Of a DNA stretch of 64,000 nt, positions 1 through 12,498 are shown piece by piece. The notes under the pieces are model-generated. The model saw only the letters and a list, made by a program, of their open reading frames with translations. It was not told where the DNA came from and ran no database searches. The DNA is from Pseudofabraea citricarpa. Taxonomy: Eukaryota > Ascomycota > Leotiomycetes > Helotiales > Dermateaceae. Location of the stretch: positions 806,001-870,000 of the forward strand of contig JAPWGK010000012.1 in NCBI GenBank assembly GCA_029641185.1, given 5' to 3'. The position numbers and the translations under genes are program-made. Position 1 is the first letter of the stretch; each line of letters opens with the position of its first letter.

Positions 1-279
1 CAATGATATGTTATATAACAGTATTTATAGGGAGGGGTGAGTGATAGGGGAGTGAACCATCCCATAGCATACAGAGACCTAGAAATGCTGCACTTGGTAG
101 GCCTTTATCATAAGTCAAATTCCGAGGATGTATGCATGGAGCATACTGGGTTGAGAACGGTTCTTCAGCTAGAATCTATTAAACTAATAGTAACGGATAT
201 AATACGACGAGCGCTGCTGGAAGATAGCGAATCTGAATCCAGCGATGGGGTATCCAAGGCACAAAACCATCTTCTATTC
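1..279. other. Left edge, downstream of the cystinosin-like gene
   Basis: This is the 3' flank of the minus-strand PQ-loop transporter gene. One open frame of 91 codons on the plus strand covers it, but it has no recognisable domain. I see no gene here. Confidence 0.4.
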
Positions 280-1186
280 TTAATCAATCCTATCCTCCCT
301 CTCCCCTTCTAATAACGGATCATACTCGTTATCTAATTCCTTCAGACCCGAACTGGTATACAAGCAGTAGTGCTGAACAATGAACATTATATCAAACATA
401 ATACTCACATTCCCAAGGCCTAGCTTCACAGGATTCCCGGTGATATTCGAGACATCCCCTTGGTTGTAGGCATCAAGCAATAGCTGCGCATTCGAAAGTA
501 TGCCGCCGGTGAAGTCGAGGGGGATTTGGAAGATCGACCAGCCTTGTGTCGACTGATTCTGCCAGTTCGTAATGACTTGGGGGATATATTTTATGAAGGT
601 AATAATAAGCTTGACAGTGGCTACGGCAGATACCTATACAATGACACTAGGGTAAGCTTCAAGTATGTATCCAAATAATATTGTCACTTACCACATCAAT
701 GTATGCCCATCCCGTCTTTGGATCTGGGTTCTTCTCCTGCCACACAAGGATGACGGAGAGAGCAACGTAACAAAAGCATCCCAACATCACGACAATCATG
801 ACCCACGAGACTCTTGCACCAGGTCCTCGCTTACCCCTCTTATCAAATTTCCAGACGCTAGGAAATAGGAACTGCGAGAGAATGATTATGGTGAGGATAA
901 CAGCGTGGCCAGCGAACAACACATCATTCAATGCCACCAGAGGTTCTACGCCATCATTTCGCAGGGCGTATTGATATCGAATAGTTAGGGAGTAGCGATA
1001 GAGCGAGCAAGATATCAGGTAGGCGACGAAGCCTAGCACGTTGACAGCTGGGAAATCAATGTTTACGCCTGACGTGGATCTGCGTTGAAAGTTGAGCAAA
1101 GGCTGGGGATAGAAGGACGCCGACCAGCAGAACATGTAGATCCACCCAAAACATAACGAGATGGCCTCGAGAAATGTGAAAGCCAT
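280..1186 (-). CDS. Cystinosin-like lysosomal/vacuolar cystine transporter (PQ-loop family)
   Basis: Predicted proton-coupled cystine exporter of the vacuole/lysosome membrane (cystinosin/Ers1 family). Two exons: 1186-692 and 633-280. The intron has a GTAAGT donor and an ATAG acceptor, and joining it gives 282 residues, the usual family length. Two PQ-loop repeats are visible. The first is near residues 20-45 ([16 protein letters not shown]). The second starts exon 2 ([19 protein letters not shown]) and is followed by the family's LDFTGG motif. Multiple hydrophobic segments fit a seven-helix protein. The start is the ATG opening [10 protein letters not shown]; an in-frame extension 51 codons upstream lacks family similarity and runs through a 7-bp tandem repeat in the promoter. 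The spliced joint ([12 protein letters not shown]) restores the conserved stretch, which strongly supports the intron. The gene is divergent from the F-box-like gene, with 277 bp between them. Confidence 0.88.
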
Positions 1187-1288
1187 GGTGGGTGAGGTGC
1201 AGGTGTTGAGATGAGCGATGGAGTGGAAGAGCGAAGGATGGGAATAACAGGACGCGTGCTCATGCTCGTGCTTGGCCGCTTCCGGAAG

Positions 1289-1318
1289 GTGGCACGAGGC
1301 ACGAGGCACGAGGCACGG
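1289..1318. repeat. 7-bp tandem repeat in shared promoter
   Basis: Three to four copies of a GGCACGA unit lie between the divergent cystinosin-like and F-box-like start codons. This is a simple direct repeat with no known function. Confidence 0.7.
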
Positions 1319-1463
1319 GAGCACCAAGGACGCTACCATTTAAGGTTATCGCTCTTCTTTCTTATCGCGTGCCTTGGCAAACAACGACATGTGTTCATTC
1401 TCCTCCGCCTTCTTTTCAAACCATCAACCTGTCCCTCACCGAGAGCCTCTCGACGATAGCACC

Positions 1464-2060
1464 ATGGCGCTATTGAGCTTCCTGGATCTTCCAGGCGAAA
1501 TCAGAATCCAGATCTATCGTCTTCTCCTTACTACCCCCTCGCCCTCTACCCCACGAACACTTGGCTCTGATCCACCAATCCATGCGCAGATACTCTCAGT
1601 CTCCCGCAGGATCCATCGCGAAGCAAGTGAAATTTTGTACGGAGAAAACACGTTTCTTGCACATTCAAGTTTACTGTCTGGATTGCCTCGTTTGCGCTTG
1701 TGCTTCGATCCCATCAGTTCGCGCAGACTAATCTTGCAAATACGCCGCTACCACATTCGCGTCCGACTGGACAATGATCCCAACTTCACTGCCCAGGCAG
1801 CTCAGCAATCGTTTAGTTGCGTGGAGGAATTGACGATTGAGGTCTTTCAGGCGCAGTATGGAAGCTCAAACTACGAGGTGCTACATTTGTTTGAGGGGGT
1901 ACGTGGTGTCAAGAGAGCGAGGGTATATGGAAGTGTGATCGCATTTCCGGAATATGTTAAATGGCTGGAGCATGCTATGATGACTTGTGGAACAGCCAAA
2001 GTCCGAAACTTTGGAGACATGAATATGGACACGCAAGGTATCATTAAACGCGATAGTTAA
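1464..2060 (+). CDS. F-box/2EXR-like fungal protein
   Basis: A 198-residue single-exon protein. The N-terminus (FLDLPGEIRIQIYRLLL, about residues 5-20) is the leucine-proline helix typical of fungal F-box and 2EXR-type proteins. It is followed by the usual 'ILSVSRRIHREASEILY' segment, in which the protein lists relatives of a large, rapidly expanding fungal family. F-box proteins recruit substrates to SCF ubiquitin ligases, but no substrate-binding repeats are visible, so function is unknown. The start chosen has a good context (CACCATGG); an ATG-initiated frame 30 codons upstream is less likely. The end could hide another intron, because GTATC follows the codons for DTQ near the stop and the tail after it looks non-conserved. 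A truncated or mis-modelled C-terminus is possible. Confidence 0.65.
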   Translation: MALLSFLDLPGEIRIQIYRLLLTTPSPSTPRTLGSDPPIHAQILSVSRRIHREASEILYGENTFLAHSSLLSGLPRLRLCFDPISSRRLILQIRRYHIRVRLDNDPNFTAQAAQQSFSCVEELTIEVFQAQYGSSNYEVLHLFEGVRGVKRARVYGSVIAFPEYVKWLEHAMMTCGTAKVRNFGDMNMDTQGIIKRDS

Positions 2061-3557
2061 AGCTGCTGTTAGTCCTTAAGATTAAGGGTTATATAGTGTT
2101 TCTTCATGTATAAAATAGTGCTTTAGTTTGCGGGGTTTATGTGTAATTCTCGGGTCATGTTTGGATAGACGCATTGACCGATACAGGAACATCACTGCGA
2201 TACCCTTCCTGCTCATTTGTGGAGAGGGGTTCTCTTACTCGAGACTTTTATCTAAATAAGCAATCAATCCTTAGTAAATTGACAAGGGTTTTCAGTTATA
2301 TAGTAGTTGATCGAATTATTATAGAATGCTGGAAGCCCGATTGACCTTCTGAATTATAATATTATAACTATTAGTCGAAAATATAACTATTTTTTTTCTT
2401 AATCTCGAAATAGATAAAAAAGATATCAACTATAACCAGGAATGAAAAATGGATATTCAGTGAAGTCTTTCATAATAGCATTCACATGGTTCTGCTAGCC
2501 TTGTATTAAATGACAATTTAAGCGACGAGCCTAGGTAAGGGTAAGCGAGACGCCATCCTGTGGGTTAAGCGAGCATTTCAGGGGGAAACACCCTAGCTCA
2601 AAACTTGACCACCATTCGACTCAGATACCACTTAATAGAGCTGTCTTCTACTTGTTCCACTCGATAAAAATTGGGGAAGTATGTTGAACTGTCTTGAAGA
2701 GTCATACGATGAGATGGCTAGCCATATTTGTCTTGAATTCTCGATTGTGGTACCTAATAGGAAACACGCCCCCGCCAACCAGCCCTAGCTAACTCCAGAA
2801 AAATTCAACCAAGGACAGCAACAAATCAGTAGCGATCTTATTTCTCCCCCTTATTTTGTGCTGCCGCCCTTCTATCTACCCCCTGCCCCTTATAATGTTA
2901 GTCATTTTTTGCTTTCTTTTTTTGCTTTTCGTTTTTTGGCTCCTTGTCCTGCTTGTAGTAAAGTGAGTAAAGTGAGAGCTGCCTTGTGCTTCTCCAAAGC
3001 CCAGCTTTCCCAGAATCTGTCCCTCTTATCCGCTCTAATCTCTCCCCAATACCAGTATGCCAAAGTCCTCGTCACCCACCCAATTCCTCCACCACGCAGC
3101 CCAGCGCAATGATATCTCTACTGCGCATGCCACAGCACAACAAATGCGAGCGAATTGAACACCCCTTAAAAAAAAAAAAAGAATAACAGCATGGTACGGC
3201 AACGACTGCAACAAAAAAAAAGCAAAAGGGAATCGGGAAACGCAATGAGAATCGTATAGTATTTCATAAATCGTCGAGGAAAAGGAGCGTTGAGAGTCCT
3301 AAGACCAATTACAAAGAGGCAAGTAAGAAAACAACGTGCTTGCTGTATACCCGTAGCAGTGGAAAGAAGACGCGCGTACTCAAAGAAACTGTGACATCGG
3401 TGACAATGACAAAAGAGGAATGATGGACAAAGGCGCTCAAGACATTTAGAACAAGGAAGTTGATTTTGGGAGGATGGTAGAGACCAGTCTTAGTCAAAGA
3501 GTACTGCTAGAACATCGCGCAAAGAGAAGTGTGGGAAGCCGAAGGGTCGTACAACCT
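2061..3557. other. Intergenic region, A+T-rich in part
   Basis: No gene recognised. 2280-2460 is distinctly A+T rich and 2850-3180 is pyrimidine rich with homopolymer A runs near 3168-3180 and 3211-3219. The right end carries the 3' untranslated region of the minus-strand regulator. Short open frames at 2858-3186 have no family features. Confidence 0.5.
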
Positions 3558-5694
3558 TCAGCGTTTCCGCTTCTTGCTTTTGTCTGGACTGCCCTGGCCA
3601 CCGGCGGTTGCAGTTGGCGCGTAAAATCCAGCTTGACTTGTTATATCATCCTTTTTCACTGGCACGCCCATGTGGCGCCCATACCGGCCTTTGCGTCCAT
3701 TGCCCTCGTCCTCGCTGACACATTGATCAGCACTGAGGCCGGCATCCTTGCATCGCTGGCATGGACGTTGGCGGTCACATCCTTTCTTGCTCTTACGGCA
3801 TCGCTGACAACGAGGTTTAGACGACAAGTCTTCCTCATCCTCTCCGAGTTGATGTTGGAAGTTAATAGCAGATGCAATAGATGTTTTCCGAGATTGAGTT
3901 GGCAGGGATGCTGGAGACATTGGGCCCTTGGTGCCCGTTGGCGCAGGTATAGCCTTCTTTGACTTTATAGGAGCGACTGATCGGCTTGCCTTCGCCTTGC
4001 TCTTACTGCTTTTTGTGCTGCCCGCTGTGCTGCGAGGCCTAGCGATGATCGAGGGAATTATCTTTGACTTGGACATCTTTGGCTTCACATTGTCGATTTC
4101 TTCTATCGGGTCATCGTGAACAGTTGGGCGAAATGTACCATCACGGCCATCTTCATATTCATCGCCACTGGGATCGGTACTATCCTGGCTAGGGAGAATG
4201 TCGTTCAGGTGAGGATGGAATCTCTTGATGGACCCAGGAGGTAGGATTGGACTATCTTCCAACTTCTGCCGACGTGGCGGTGGAAGCTCAAGCTCATCAT
4301 CACTCTCCCCTTCGCTAGTAGCACCAGTGGAAGATGCGGCATCTGCTTTGCCACTAAAAGTGTCGTCGGCGAATGTTGAGGCTGATGTGCGCCCGTGCGA
4401 TATATTTGACATCTCTCCCAATCTCATCAATTGAAGAGCGACATCTTTATCTTCCTCAGACATTGTACTTCCAACTGTTGGCTCAGGCGTAGGAAGTATT
4501 CCGGAGCTGTTGCCAGTCGGCGTTGTGCCCATTGATTGGCGTCCTGGAGGGTATGAGGTGCCTCCACGAGTGCGACGAGCATTTGGCGCTGGTGTAGTAT
4601 ACATGCCTGGCTGGCCAAAGCCATTGTTGTAACTCTGTGGTGATTGTAGAGGATGCGGATTTGAGAAAGGGTGTTGACTGGGGTTTGTGAATGCAAATGC
4701 CCGCTGATTTTCCATGCGGCGGGCGGGTGAGACGGAGGAGTTAGAAGTTGCTGCAGGCATCTGCGGCGGAGCAAACAATGGGAGTTCCTGTAGAACACCA
4801 AATTAGCAGGTATTATAATTTCCCGTCTGCGCACAGGCTGGCATTGTAACTTACAGAGCTTTCAAACTTAGCTCTCTTGCGACGCCCGCCCTCGACGATG
4901 TTATCCAAACTGATTTCCGTATTTCCAAGATGCTCACTCTTTGTCTTGCTAGAAACGGACCCTGGAGCTCCATCACCGCTGCTGTATCCAGTCAAGCCAT
5001 CACTATGAATCTCTGCAAAGCTGCCATGCGCGCTTGACCCGCGACTTTTGAAGCCAGAGCGCGAACGGTTCTTTTTAACGGGAGGAGGATTTGTACTGGC
5101 CGACGCACTACGGCGTCCACGATTTGGCGAAACACTACGCTTGTGTGATGTCCTAGATGCTGGCCGCGATAGAGGTTGACCATAATTGAGAGCTTGGGAT
5201 GGTTGTGGCGGTGGCATGTGCTGGCCATCTCCAGGATAATAGACGTGCGGATGAACCGGCGAAGCAGAGCGATAGGAGACAGGGCCGAATGCGCCAGCGG
5301 GTGGAGCAGGCTCATCAATAACCCGAACATACACTACCATATTGTTTCGAAGATTCTCGTACCTAGCTATGAGCGTATGGCCATGTTCGTCCTCGAAACT
5401 AACACCCTTGGCCACGCTTGCGCTGCCATAAAGGCCATAGAAGTTCTTGACTGTAGTTATGATCGAGTCGGTAGTATCGTGAGGGAAGATCTGGACTCGC
5501 ATAGGTAAACGCGCGCGGCATTGAGGTGCTTCTTTAATGAGGAGTTCGAATGCGACGCTCTTAGGAACAGGACTCCCGAAAGGAGACATATTTAGATTGT
5601 GGGGAGTAGTCGACTCGGACTGTACAATGCCATAGAGTGCAGGTGGTGTTTCCGATCGGCCACCGTCGTTCTCAATGTCCATTCCTTGGAGCAT
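3558..5694 (-). CDS. Zn2Cys6 regulator with conserved N-terminal domain and C-terminal zinc cluster
   Basis: Predicted nuclear DNA-binding regulator, 689 residues. Two exons: 5694-4855 and 4787-3558, separated by a 67-bp intron (GTAAGT donor, CTACAG acceptor) that keeps frame. Residues about 35-125 form a folded, conserved region (FELLIKEAPQCRARLPMR, then VKNFYGLYGSASVAKG and NLRNNMVVYVRV), looking like a ubiquitin- or PB1-like fold. The middle is low complexity, rich in Ser/Pro and basic tracts, with acidic stretches. A Zn2Cys6 cluster lies about 85 residues from the C-terminus: C-X2-C-X6-C-X5-C-X2-C-X9-C, starting PRCQRCRKSKKGC. Fungal zinc clusters are usually N-terminal, so the placement is atypical. 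No fungal_trans domain is visible. A second ATG (MDIENDGG) four codons in is an alternative start. Targets are unknown. GTAAGT donors on the minus strand at 6168-6173 and 6349-6354 suggest a spliced, long 5' leader. Confidence 0.85.
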
Positions 5695-8600
5695 TTTGTG
5701 ACGAGCTGCTCGATGATTCGTGCGAGGAGGGGAAGGGTTGAAATGTGATTTGTGTGTGTTTGGTGATTATGAACTCGGCAGCAGACTAGATAGTTGTATC
5801 GAGAAACGAAAGATGCACCATGGGATTGAGTCTGGCAGTTTGAAGTCCTTTCCCAGTGCTGGCGGAGAACTTCGGTGCTTGTGGTGGTCGCAAGCAGACG
5901 GGGTAAACAGGAGAGGAACGAGTGTTGTGACAACGGCGTTGATACTAGAAAGGCCGCATTATCAGATTGGATGTTCTCAGACCTAATAGAAGTATGTTAC
6001 AAGCATCTGATGAAGTGATGATTGAAATGATGGAATTGCAACACTCGCTGTGCTGGTTGGCGCTTCGGCACTGACCGCAACTGAGAAAGGCCTTTGGGAT
6101 GATAGGGGAAGGGGAGGACAAAAAGGAGGAGAAATACTCGATCGCATAAGGTCAAACAATAAGGGAAACTTACGGAGAGACAAAATCGATGGCGTTGTGT
6201 GGCCTATCGAGGCATTGGGATTCGTCGTCTTTGGAATTCGGGGTCTTCGAGACTGTCGTGAGAAGGGGTCAGAAACGCCTCGTTTTGGATGCTCGAAGGA
6301 TATTGCTGGGATTTGGAGAACTACAATGTGAAAACAGACGTATGCAAAACTTACCTCGGCGGTGGTTGTCGTGGTGTTCGTGCTGCAAGAAGCATCTGGT
6401 TGTGGAAGAGAGGAAGAGGGTCAAGAGAAGTGCTTCGCTTCTGAATCATGACCACTGTTTATGCAAGATGTATAACTTTTACCCTACACAACACTCAACG
6501 ACATATGTGGCAAGGCGCTCCTCTACCAATGTATAGTAGCTATGGATTGCTAGCTAGACTGATGTAGCACCTACTCCATTCATAGCCATGCACAGTTCAC
6601 GCTGCGAGCGCCTGTATCGCCCTTCTTATGATATGCTTTGTACTCGAGCTCCGTGGAGCGCAAACTGGGAAGAGTCTATATTCCATCGCCTCCCAGCACA
6701 CTGCTTGCTGCCTATGTAATAACCGTGCCCTGAGAGATAATGCTGTTGAAAAGGCCTTCATGCCTCTGCAGGCTCTCTATGGGAGCTTTTCCGCTGTAGG
6801 GGGGATTTGATATCCCAAGACATGCCTTGTGCATCTAGATATGAGATTGCCGGCATATTAGCAGATGGGGGGGGTGCAGTCCCCAAGCGCACCGCCCTCA
6901 CGATCCGCGAAGGCATCGTTGACGGTGCAAGAGGTCCTCAGACGTAAGAATGGCGAGGTGCTACGAGTTGGAGAGATTGACATTGGCCAATGATGTTATG
7001 CGCCTGCGGGATGATGGGTGAAGCCCTCAGCCTTCAGCCGTTTGACGTCTCGTGCTTTGGTCTGAGTGTGGGAGCGCTGCATGGGCCACTGGATTCGAAA
7101 TGGGTCATGGTCACGAATATCAACAGTAGTCCAGGTGGCAGGTGGCAAGCCGCCGGGCCAGCATTCACTAAAGAGTCGGTGTACGCAAAGGAATGGCTAC
7201 GGAGACAAGAGGTGCAATCCATTGCGACCCGGGATGTATGCGCTGGCGCAAGATTGAAGTTTCAAGTAGCATCATGCCAGCCAGGCCGCCGGGGAATTCA
7301 ACCTCAGCGATCGAGGCGTCCGGCGCGGCCACTCACACAGAGAATTTAGGATGAAGTCAGTTGGGGTGGTGGTGGTGGGAGGGGGGATTTGGTGGTGGAT
7401 TCCGCTCTACTGTACTGCTGCAGCTCTCGTTGGCGGACTGCTGATGCGAGTTGAGGGTGTGACAGCCAAGCGGAGGGGCACAAGGAGCGATAGGAACAAG
7501 TCCAGCAGGACAAGAAAGACAAGAAAGACAAGACAAGACAGCGACTGAGCGAGTGACTTGTGCGAGCTGCCACTACTTGTACCGTGCCCCTTCCGGTCTA
7601 TGTACATCGGCGTGAAGGGCACAAATATACATGTACCTTGAGAGGCCGCTTTGTGTTTTTCATTATGGTGTGGTGTGTTCTTATTAGTGGATCGTGGTTG
7701 TGCAAGCGCAGAAGCTGATTGACGAAACATGACGATCCAATGGCGGCTTTGTCAGGCAGGACCTGGAGGAGCAACTACATACATAGCATAGCTTACCGTG
7801 CCGACCGACAGCTAATATTGAGATGATTGACTGGCTTCCGCACTGAGGAGAGGAACTGGTGGCCCCGCCATCGGTGGCCCTGGACTCCTGAGTCGCAAAG
7901 CACCCTCTGCGCTGCTGCGCTGATAGGGAAGCAGGACGGCTTTTGTACGTTGTACGTTGTATGTTGTATGTTGTATGTTGCGCCATCAGCGGTTGATAGT
8001 TGGTGTCTCAAGCTGCCAAGGCTAGCGAATCAAACGCAGAGCACGCCGTACCGCACCCCGCCCTTCGCTGTCCGGTCCTGTCCAGTCCTGTATCAAGACG
8101 TGGTGAGCTGTGCAAATCCACTGGCACCAGAGTATCGACACAGGCCCGTGGCAGAGTGGAGAGACGCCGAAGACGAGGGGAAGTACGGTACAGCGCCCTC
8201 CAGCATCCTGGAATAATCGTGGCATTGTTCTCGGCGCTCATGGGCTGGAGGACGGACGGCTGACTTTCTGGCTGCGGGAACTGGCTGGCTGCCGCTTTCC
8301 GAGCGGTTAATACGTATTGAACTCCAGCGCTGAACATCGTGAGGCATAAGAGGGCTGCCATAGACGGAGGCAAATATACAATATCGGAGTGATGACATAT
8401 ATCTTCTGGCCGTTGGTACTCAGAAAGGAGGTAGGAGGCTGCACGACGCTTCGAGTAAGCTAAAGTGGTGCACGGGATCTCGCGTTTGTATCCTGGCGGG
8501 GATCGCGTCCGGGGCGGCGATGACGAGGTTCTGCCAACTCATCTGCACAGCACCATCGAGCGGTCGCAAAAAGAATAGTAGCAGTTGGATGCATTTCTAC

Positions 8601-9161
8601 CGTACCCACGAGCTTTGATCGAGGCTTTACAAGAGAAAAAAGGCGCTGTGTCGGATGACTGTTGTTGTGATGTTTCTGTTGATGTTTTGTGGGAGACGCG
8701 TTGTCGCGACTCACCCCGGCGACCAGGACGCGCTAGGGATAAACGACGGGCCGACCACCTTTCCTGGCCAAGCGACGGACGAGCTAAATGTAAACAAATC
8801 TAAGCTCGAAGCTTTGGTACTTTGGGAGATTATTATTGCTAGGGAACCTGCCCATTTAGTCCTCTCCACCTCCTCCCTCTTCCTCACATCTTCTCTCCCA
8901 ACACTGTTCTCGAGACGTGCAGTGCATTCCCTACTCTGCTGTGTTGTTTACTTCGCGCAGCAGGTTTCCTCTTCTTCACGTCCGCGGGTTCTTGTAGGAG
9001 CTCACCAGCACCGCGATCCTTCATCTTTTGGCCTGTTCTTCGCACGTCGCAACATCAACCCAGCCCTGCGCACTCCGACCACACAACAGTATCGCCCATC
9101 CAGCCATTCATAAGAGATCCTGCAGTCATTGTCGCTGCAGTTTCGCTAGATCGCTCCTACA
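5695..9161. other. Long gene-poor intergenic region between divergent regulator and cyclin genes
   Basis: About 3.5 kb with only short overlapping open frames on both strands and none with a recognisable domain. It probably holds the long 5' leaders and promoters of the zinc-cluster gene (left) and cyclin gene (right). Splice-donor-like GTAAGT sites lie on the minus strand at 6168-6173 and 6349-6354. Simple repeats occur at 7490-7541 (GACAAGAAA-like units) and 7946-7980. A pyrimidine-rich tract at 8860-8900 precedes the cyclin leader. Confidence 0.5.
7946..7980. repeat. 7-bp tandem repeat
   Basis: Five consecutive TTGTAYG units (GTACGTT twice, then GTATGTT three times). The change from C to T between units is the only variation. 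It lies in the regulator-cyclin intergenic region. Confidence 0.8.
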
Positions 9162-11598
9162 ATGGACGCACGAGTAAGTCTCGCTGACCTTTGAACACCA
9201 CCCCGTCTTATGGCGGCGCGTCCAAAGTTTGGACACTGCCATGTTCAAATGTCCACCACATTCCACAGCCCATCCCAGTCGACAAATTCTTCATCCACCT
9301 TCTATATATATATACATAGACGGCCTGCTAACTAATATGTGCTTCGATAGCCACAACGCCCGCTGCGAGCGATCCACGTTCAAGGCGACGAGAACATCGC
9401 TCCTATTCCGCAAGGCAAACAAAACATCCATCAACGCCACAAGTCGACGGGAGCTCTGTCCAATATGTTGCAAGTTGGTGGTCTCAAAGCTGCAGCAAAG
9501 CGCACTGCTTTTGGGGACGTGAGCAACACAGTCAAGAACCTCGTTCCTTCCACCGATGACTCTGTTGCTATTGGCAAAGATATTCACCATGAGATCGTCA
9601 AGCCCCTTGCCGTCCCAGAGAAACCAGTAGGCTTTCTGCGACCAGCTCAACGTCCCCTCAACACAAACAACAATAACAACAAGGCGTCTGGGGTTAACCA
9701 ACCTGTTGCGCCTGAAGCGATGATAAATGCGATCACTGTTACATCTAAGGCTCAATTACCAGAGGTTCGAAAGCCACTTCCACTGGCTCCTGCAAACAAG
9801 CGTACGATGTCCAAGAAGGGAACAACGATCTATAAAGATACTGCCGCAGAAGTTGTTGAGGCCACTGCTTTATCACGAACAGTATCGGCATCATCCGGAC
9901 ACGATTCTGTAGCTCCAGCTGTAGGAAGTCAAGCTATCGGACCCCGTCACCACAAGAGCCAGCCACAGTTGAAGCAAGATCAGCCCATACTCCGAAGAAC
10001 CCAGAGCAAGTTTATGGGCAGTAGTGCTGAGCAAGCTGTACTAGTCGCATTACCCAGTGAATCCATCTATCAGGACGCCCGAGAAGAGCAACATAACGAA
10101 AACACCGACGAAGCATATGAAACATACATGCGGATACTGGAGAACAAGGAGCCTGCACGTACAATCGAAGAAGAAGAAGGTCCAATTTCAGATGTCGTCG
10201 TGCAGCAACAAGATAGACAGTTGCCAGCCCCCCCACTGGTCTCTGAGCCCGAGGAATATTGGGAGGAAGAGGACGATGAAGAGATCTATGATGAGCAAGG
10301 TTATACAACAGCACACTCTTATCGATCTCGAGGGGAAAATACAACTGGCGGGGCTACCACAGTTCTGTTTCCTAAGATCACCAATAAGGCCAAGAAAGAG
10401 ATTGCTGCTGCACGGGAAATTGTCGAAAGCTCGAGGACACAGGATGAGATTGATGATGAGGCTTGGGATACTAGTATGGTTGCTGAATACGGAGACGAGA
10501 TTTTCGCGTACATGCGAGAGCTTGAGGTTAGTCGTGCAAAGTTTCACTCTCCCAATCCTTGCTACTTGCCCGGCCAGACGCGTCCTGTATGGCGGCCAAT
10601 TATTTCTGGCCGTTATACAGTTTCCGAGGCCCGTGTTGCAAATTGATACAAAATCGTGCTTTGTTTACTTTCACCCAGATCAATACTAACATTTGTTCCA
10701 GACTAAAATGTTACCAAACCCCCACTATATGGACAACCAAGCAGAGATTCAATGGTCGATGCGATCTGTGTTGATGGATTGGCTCATCCAAGTTCACCAT
10801 CGATTCTCTCTGCTACCTGAGACTCTCTTTCTTTGTGTCAACTACATTGATAGATTTCTTTCGTGTAAAGTCGTATCCCTTGGCAAGCTTCAACTGGTTG
10901 GTGCCACGGCCATCTTTGTTGCTGCCAAATACGAAGAGATCAACTGCCCGTCAGTTGGCGAGATCGTATATATGGTCGATGGCGGCTATACGGTCGATGA
11001 GATTCTTAAAGCCGAGCGCTTCATGCTAAGCATGCTTAACTTTGAGCTTGGCTGGCCTGGTCCGATGAGCTTTCTCCGCCGCATCAGCAAAGCTGACGAT
11101 TATGATCTGGAGACTAGAACTTTGGCTAAGTACTTTCTCGAAGTAACTATAATGGATGAGCGATTTGTTGGAAGCCCGCCAAGTTACATTGCGGCTGGTG
11201 CCCACTGTCTTTCTCGCTTCATGCTTAAGAAAGGTGATTGGGTAAGTTTTGTCTTCAACTTCCTTAAAATAATGCGCTTGCTAACGGATTTCTAATAGAG
11301 CCCCGCACATGTTTACTATTCTGAATATACATGGACCCAGCTTCGACCACTAGTATCGATGATCATGGAGTGCTGTGAAAGCCCACAAAAGCACCACCAA
11401 GCTGTTTTCGAGAAGTACGCCGACCGCAGATACAAGAAGGCTTCACTCTTCGTCCAGTCCGAGATTGCTCGCGGTTATATTCTCCCGTCACCTTCGTATC
11501 CCAATTCTCGGCTATCGCTACCAACACTCGAGGATGTGGCGTCTAATATGCCCTTCGAAACCCGGGAGTCTTTCAAACGCATGGTTCAAGTCAAATAG
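9162..11598 (+). CDS. nimE: G2/mitotic B-type cyclin (NimE/Clb type)
   Basis: Regulatory subunit of Cdk1 that drives entry into mitosis. Four exons: 9162-9173, 9351-10526, 10702-11241 and 11299-11598, giving 675 residues. The tiny first exon encodes only MDAR. All introns have GT-AG ends, and TACTAAC-like branch sites sit before the acceptors at 10701 and near 9327. A destruction-box-like motif RTAFGDVSN lies at residues 55-63, with Phe where cyclin B proteins usually have Leu. The long acidic linker is followed by the MLPNPHYMDNQ motif and the cyclin box starting MRSVLMDWL near residue 416, with the AAKYEE and YMVDGGY segments, then the cyclin C domain. The protein is longer than many B cyclins because of the N-terminal linker. 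Joins restore the family sequence exactly at RELE/TKMLPN and GDW/SPAHVYY, which supports the model. Confidence 0.93.
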
Positions 11599-12496
11599 TT
11601 AAGTCGTACGAATGGAACCCATTTACAAGGCGATACCAACTTTTACGACATTCGACCTTTGTACATAATAGCGGACAAAATTCGCCAGCCATGACATCGT
11701 CTACTATTAAGAGGACATCTCTTGTGCTAGCGTATCGGGTCTCATTACTCTACTACTAGAAGTCCATTTCCATCATTCTGCTTTCAACCATGGCGACGGC
11801 GTTCATCCATCATGATGTATGCGCGCACACTCATACTTTTCACTTGCTATGGTCTTTCGCTCTGCATCTAATACATATTGGTGCACTCTGGGCATGGCGT
11901 CAAGGTCCTTTGGCAGCTGTTACATATTCTCGGGCAATGATGATTGCGTGAGAGGGTAACGATAACTCACGATTTGACGAGATGATGAAGTTTTCTTTTG
12001 CCTGGCTTAATTTAGCTGGGTCGGCGCTCAGGAAAGACACACAAAAACAAATGCTGTATTGCTTGTGGGGTTTTAATTGAATCGGCGTCACGGCTCTTGT
12101 ATGGATTGCGGGATAGAAACAGATACTCAATCAAACTAATACAAATAAAACCTGCGGTGACCTATCCTATCCTATCCTATCCTATTCCCCATCCCATTGG
12201 TCCGGGGCGGATAAATGATGATGCGAAGATCCCGATCCCGCCCTTCTTTTGCCTCATTTGTAGACCCGTGGGGAACCTGGCCTGTCTGTCTGTATCGTAG
12301 AAGAGGGAAGGGGGGGGGGAAAAGAAAAAAATCCCGATCAAAGTCCGATCCGCTCTCTGCCTCTCTGACCGCGAACTCCAGGATTCAGGGCCTGAAGAAT
12401 TTAAAATACAGGTGTAATAGGCGCAACAGGCCACCTGCTAAGGCCCCAGCCACCCTTCGCTCGCCGAACCTTCCCCAGTAATTTCCTTCCCGGCGG
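11599..12496. other. Intergenic region between cyclin gene and transposon block
   Basis: Contains the cyclin 3' flank and then about 600 bp without a recognisable gene. There is a CCTAT pentanucleotide tract at 12161-12186 and a run of G at 12310-12319. Short open frames (12097-12481) have no family features. The stretch has ordinary base composition up to the transposon boundary. Confidence 0.55.
12161..12186. repeat. CCTAT pentanucleotide repeat
   Basis: Five consecutive CCTAT units about 310 bp from the outer transposon boundary. This is a simple sequence repeat. Confidence 0.85.
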
Positions 12497-12498
12497 TA

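Noticed and set aside
5695..9161. Many open frames of 60-150 codons on both strands
   Set aside because: They overlap one another, lack domains and splice support, and look like chance frames in G+C-richer DNA.
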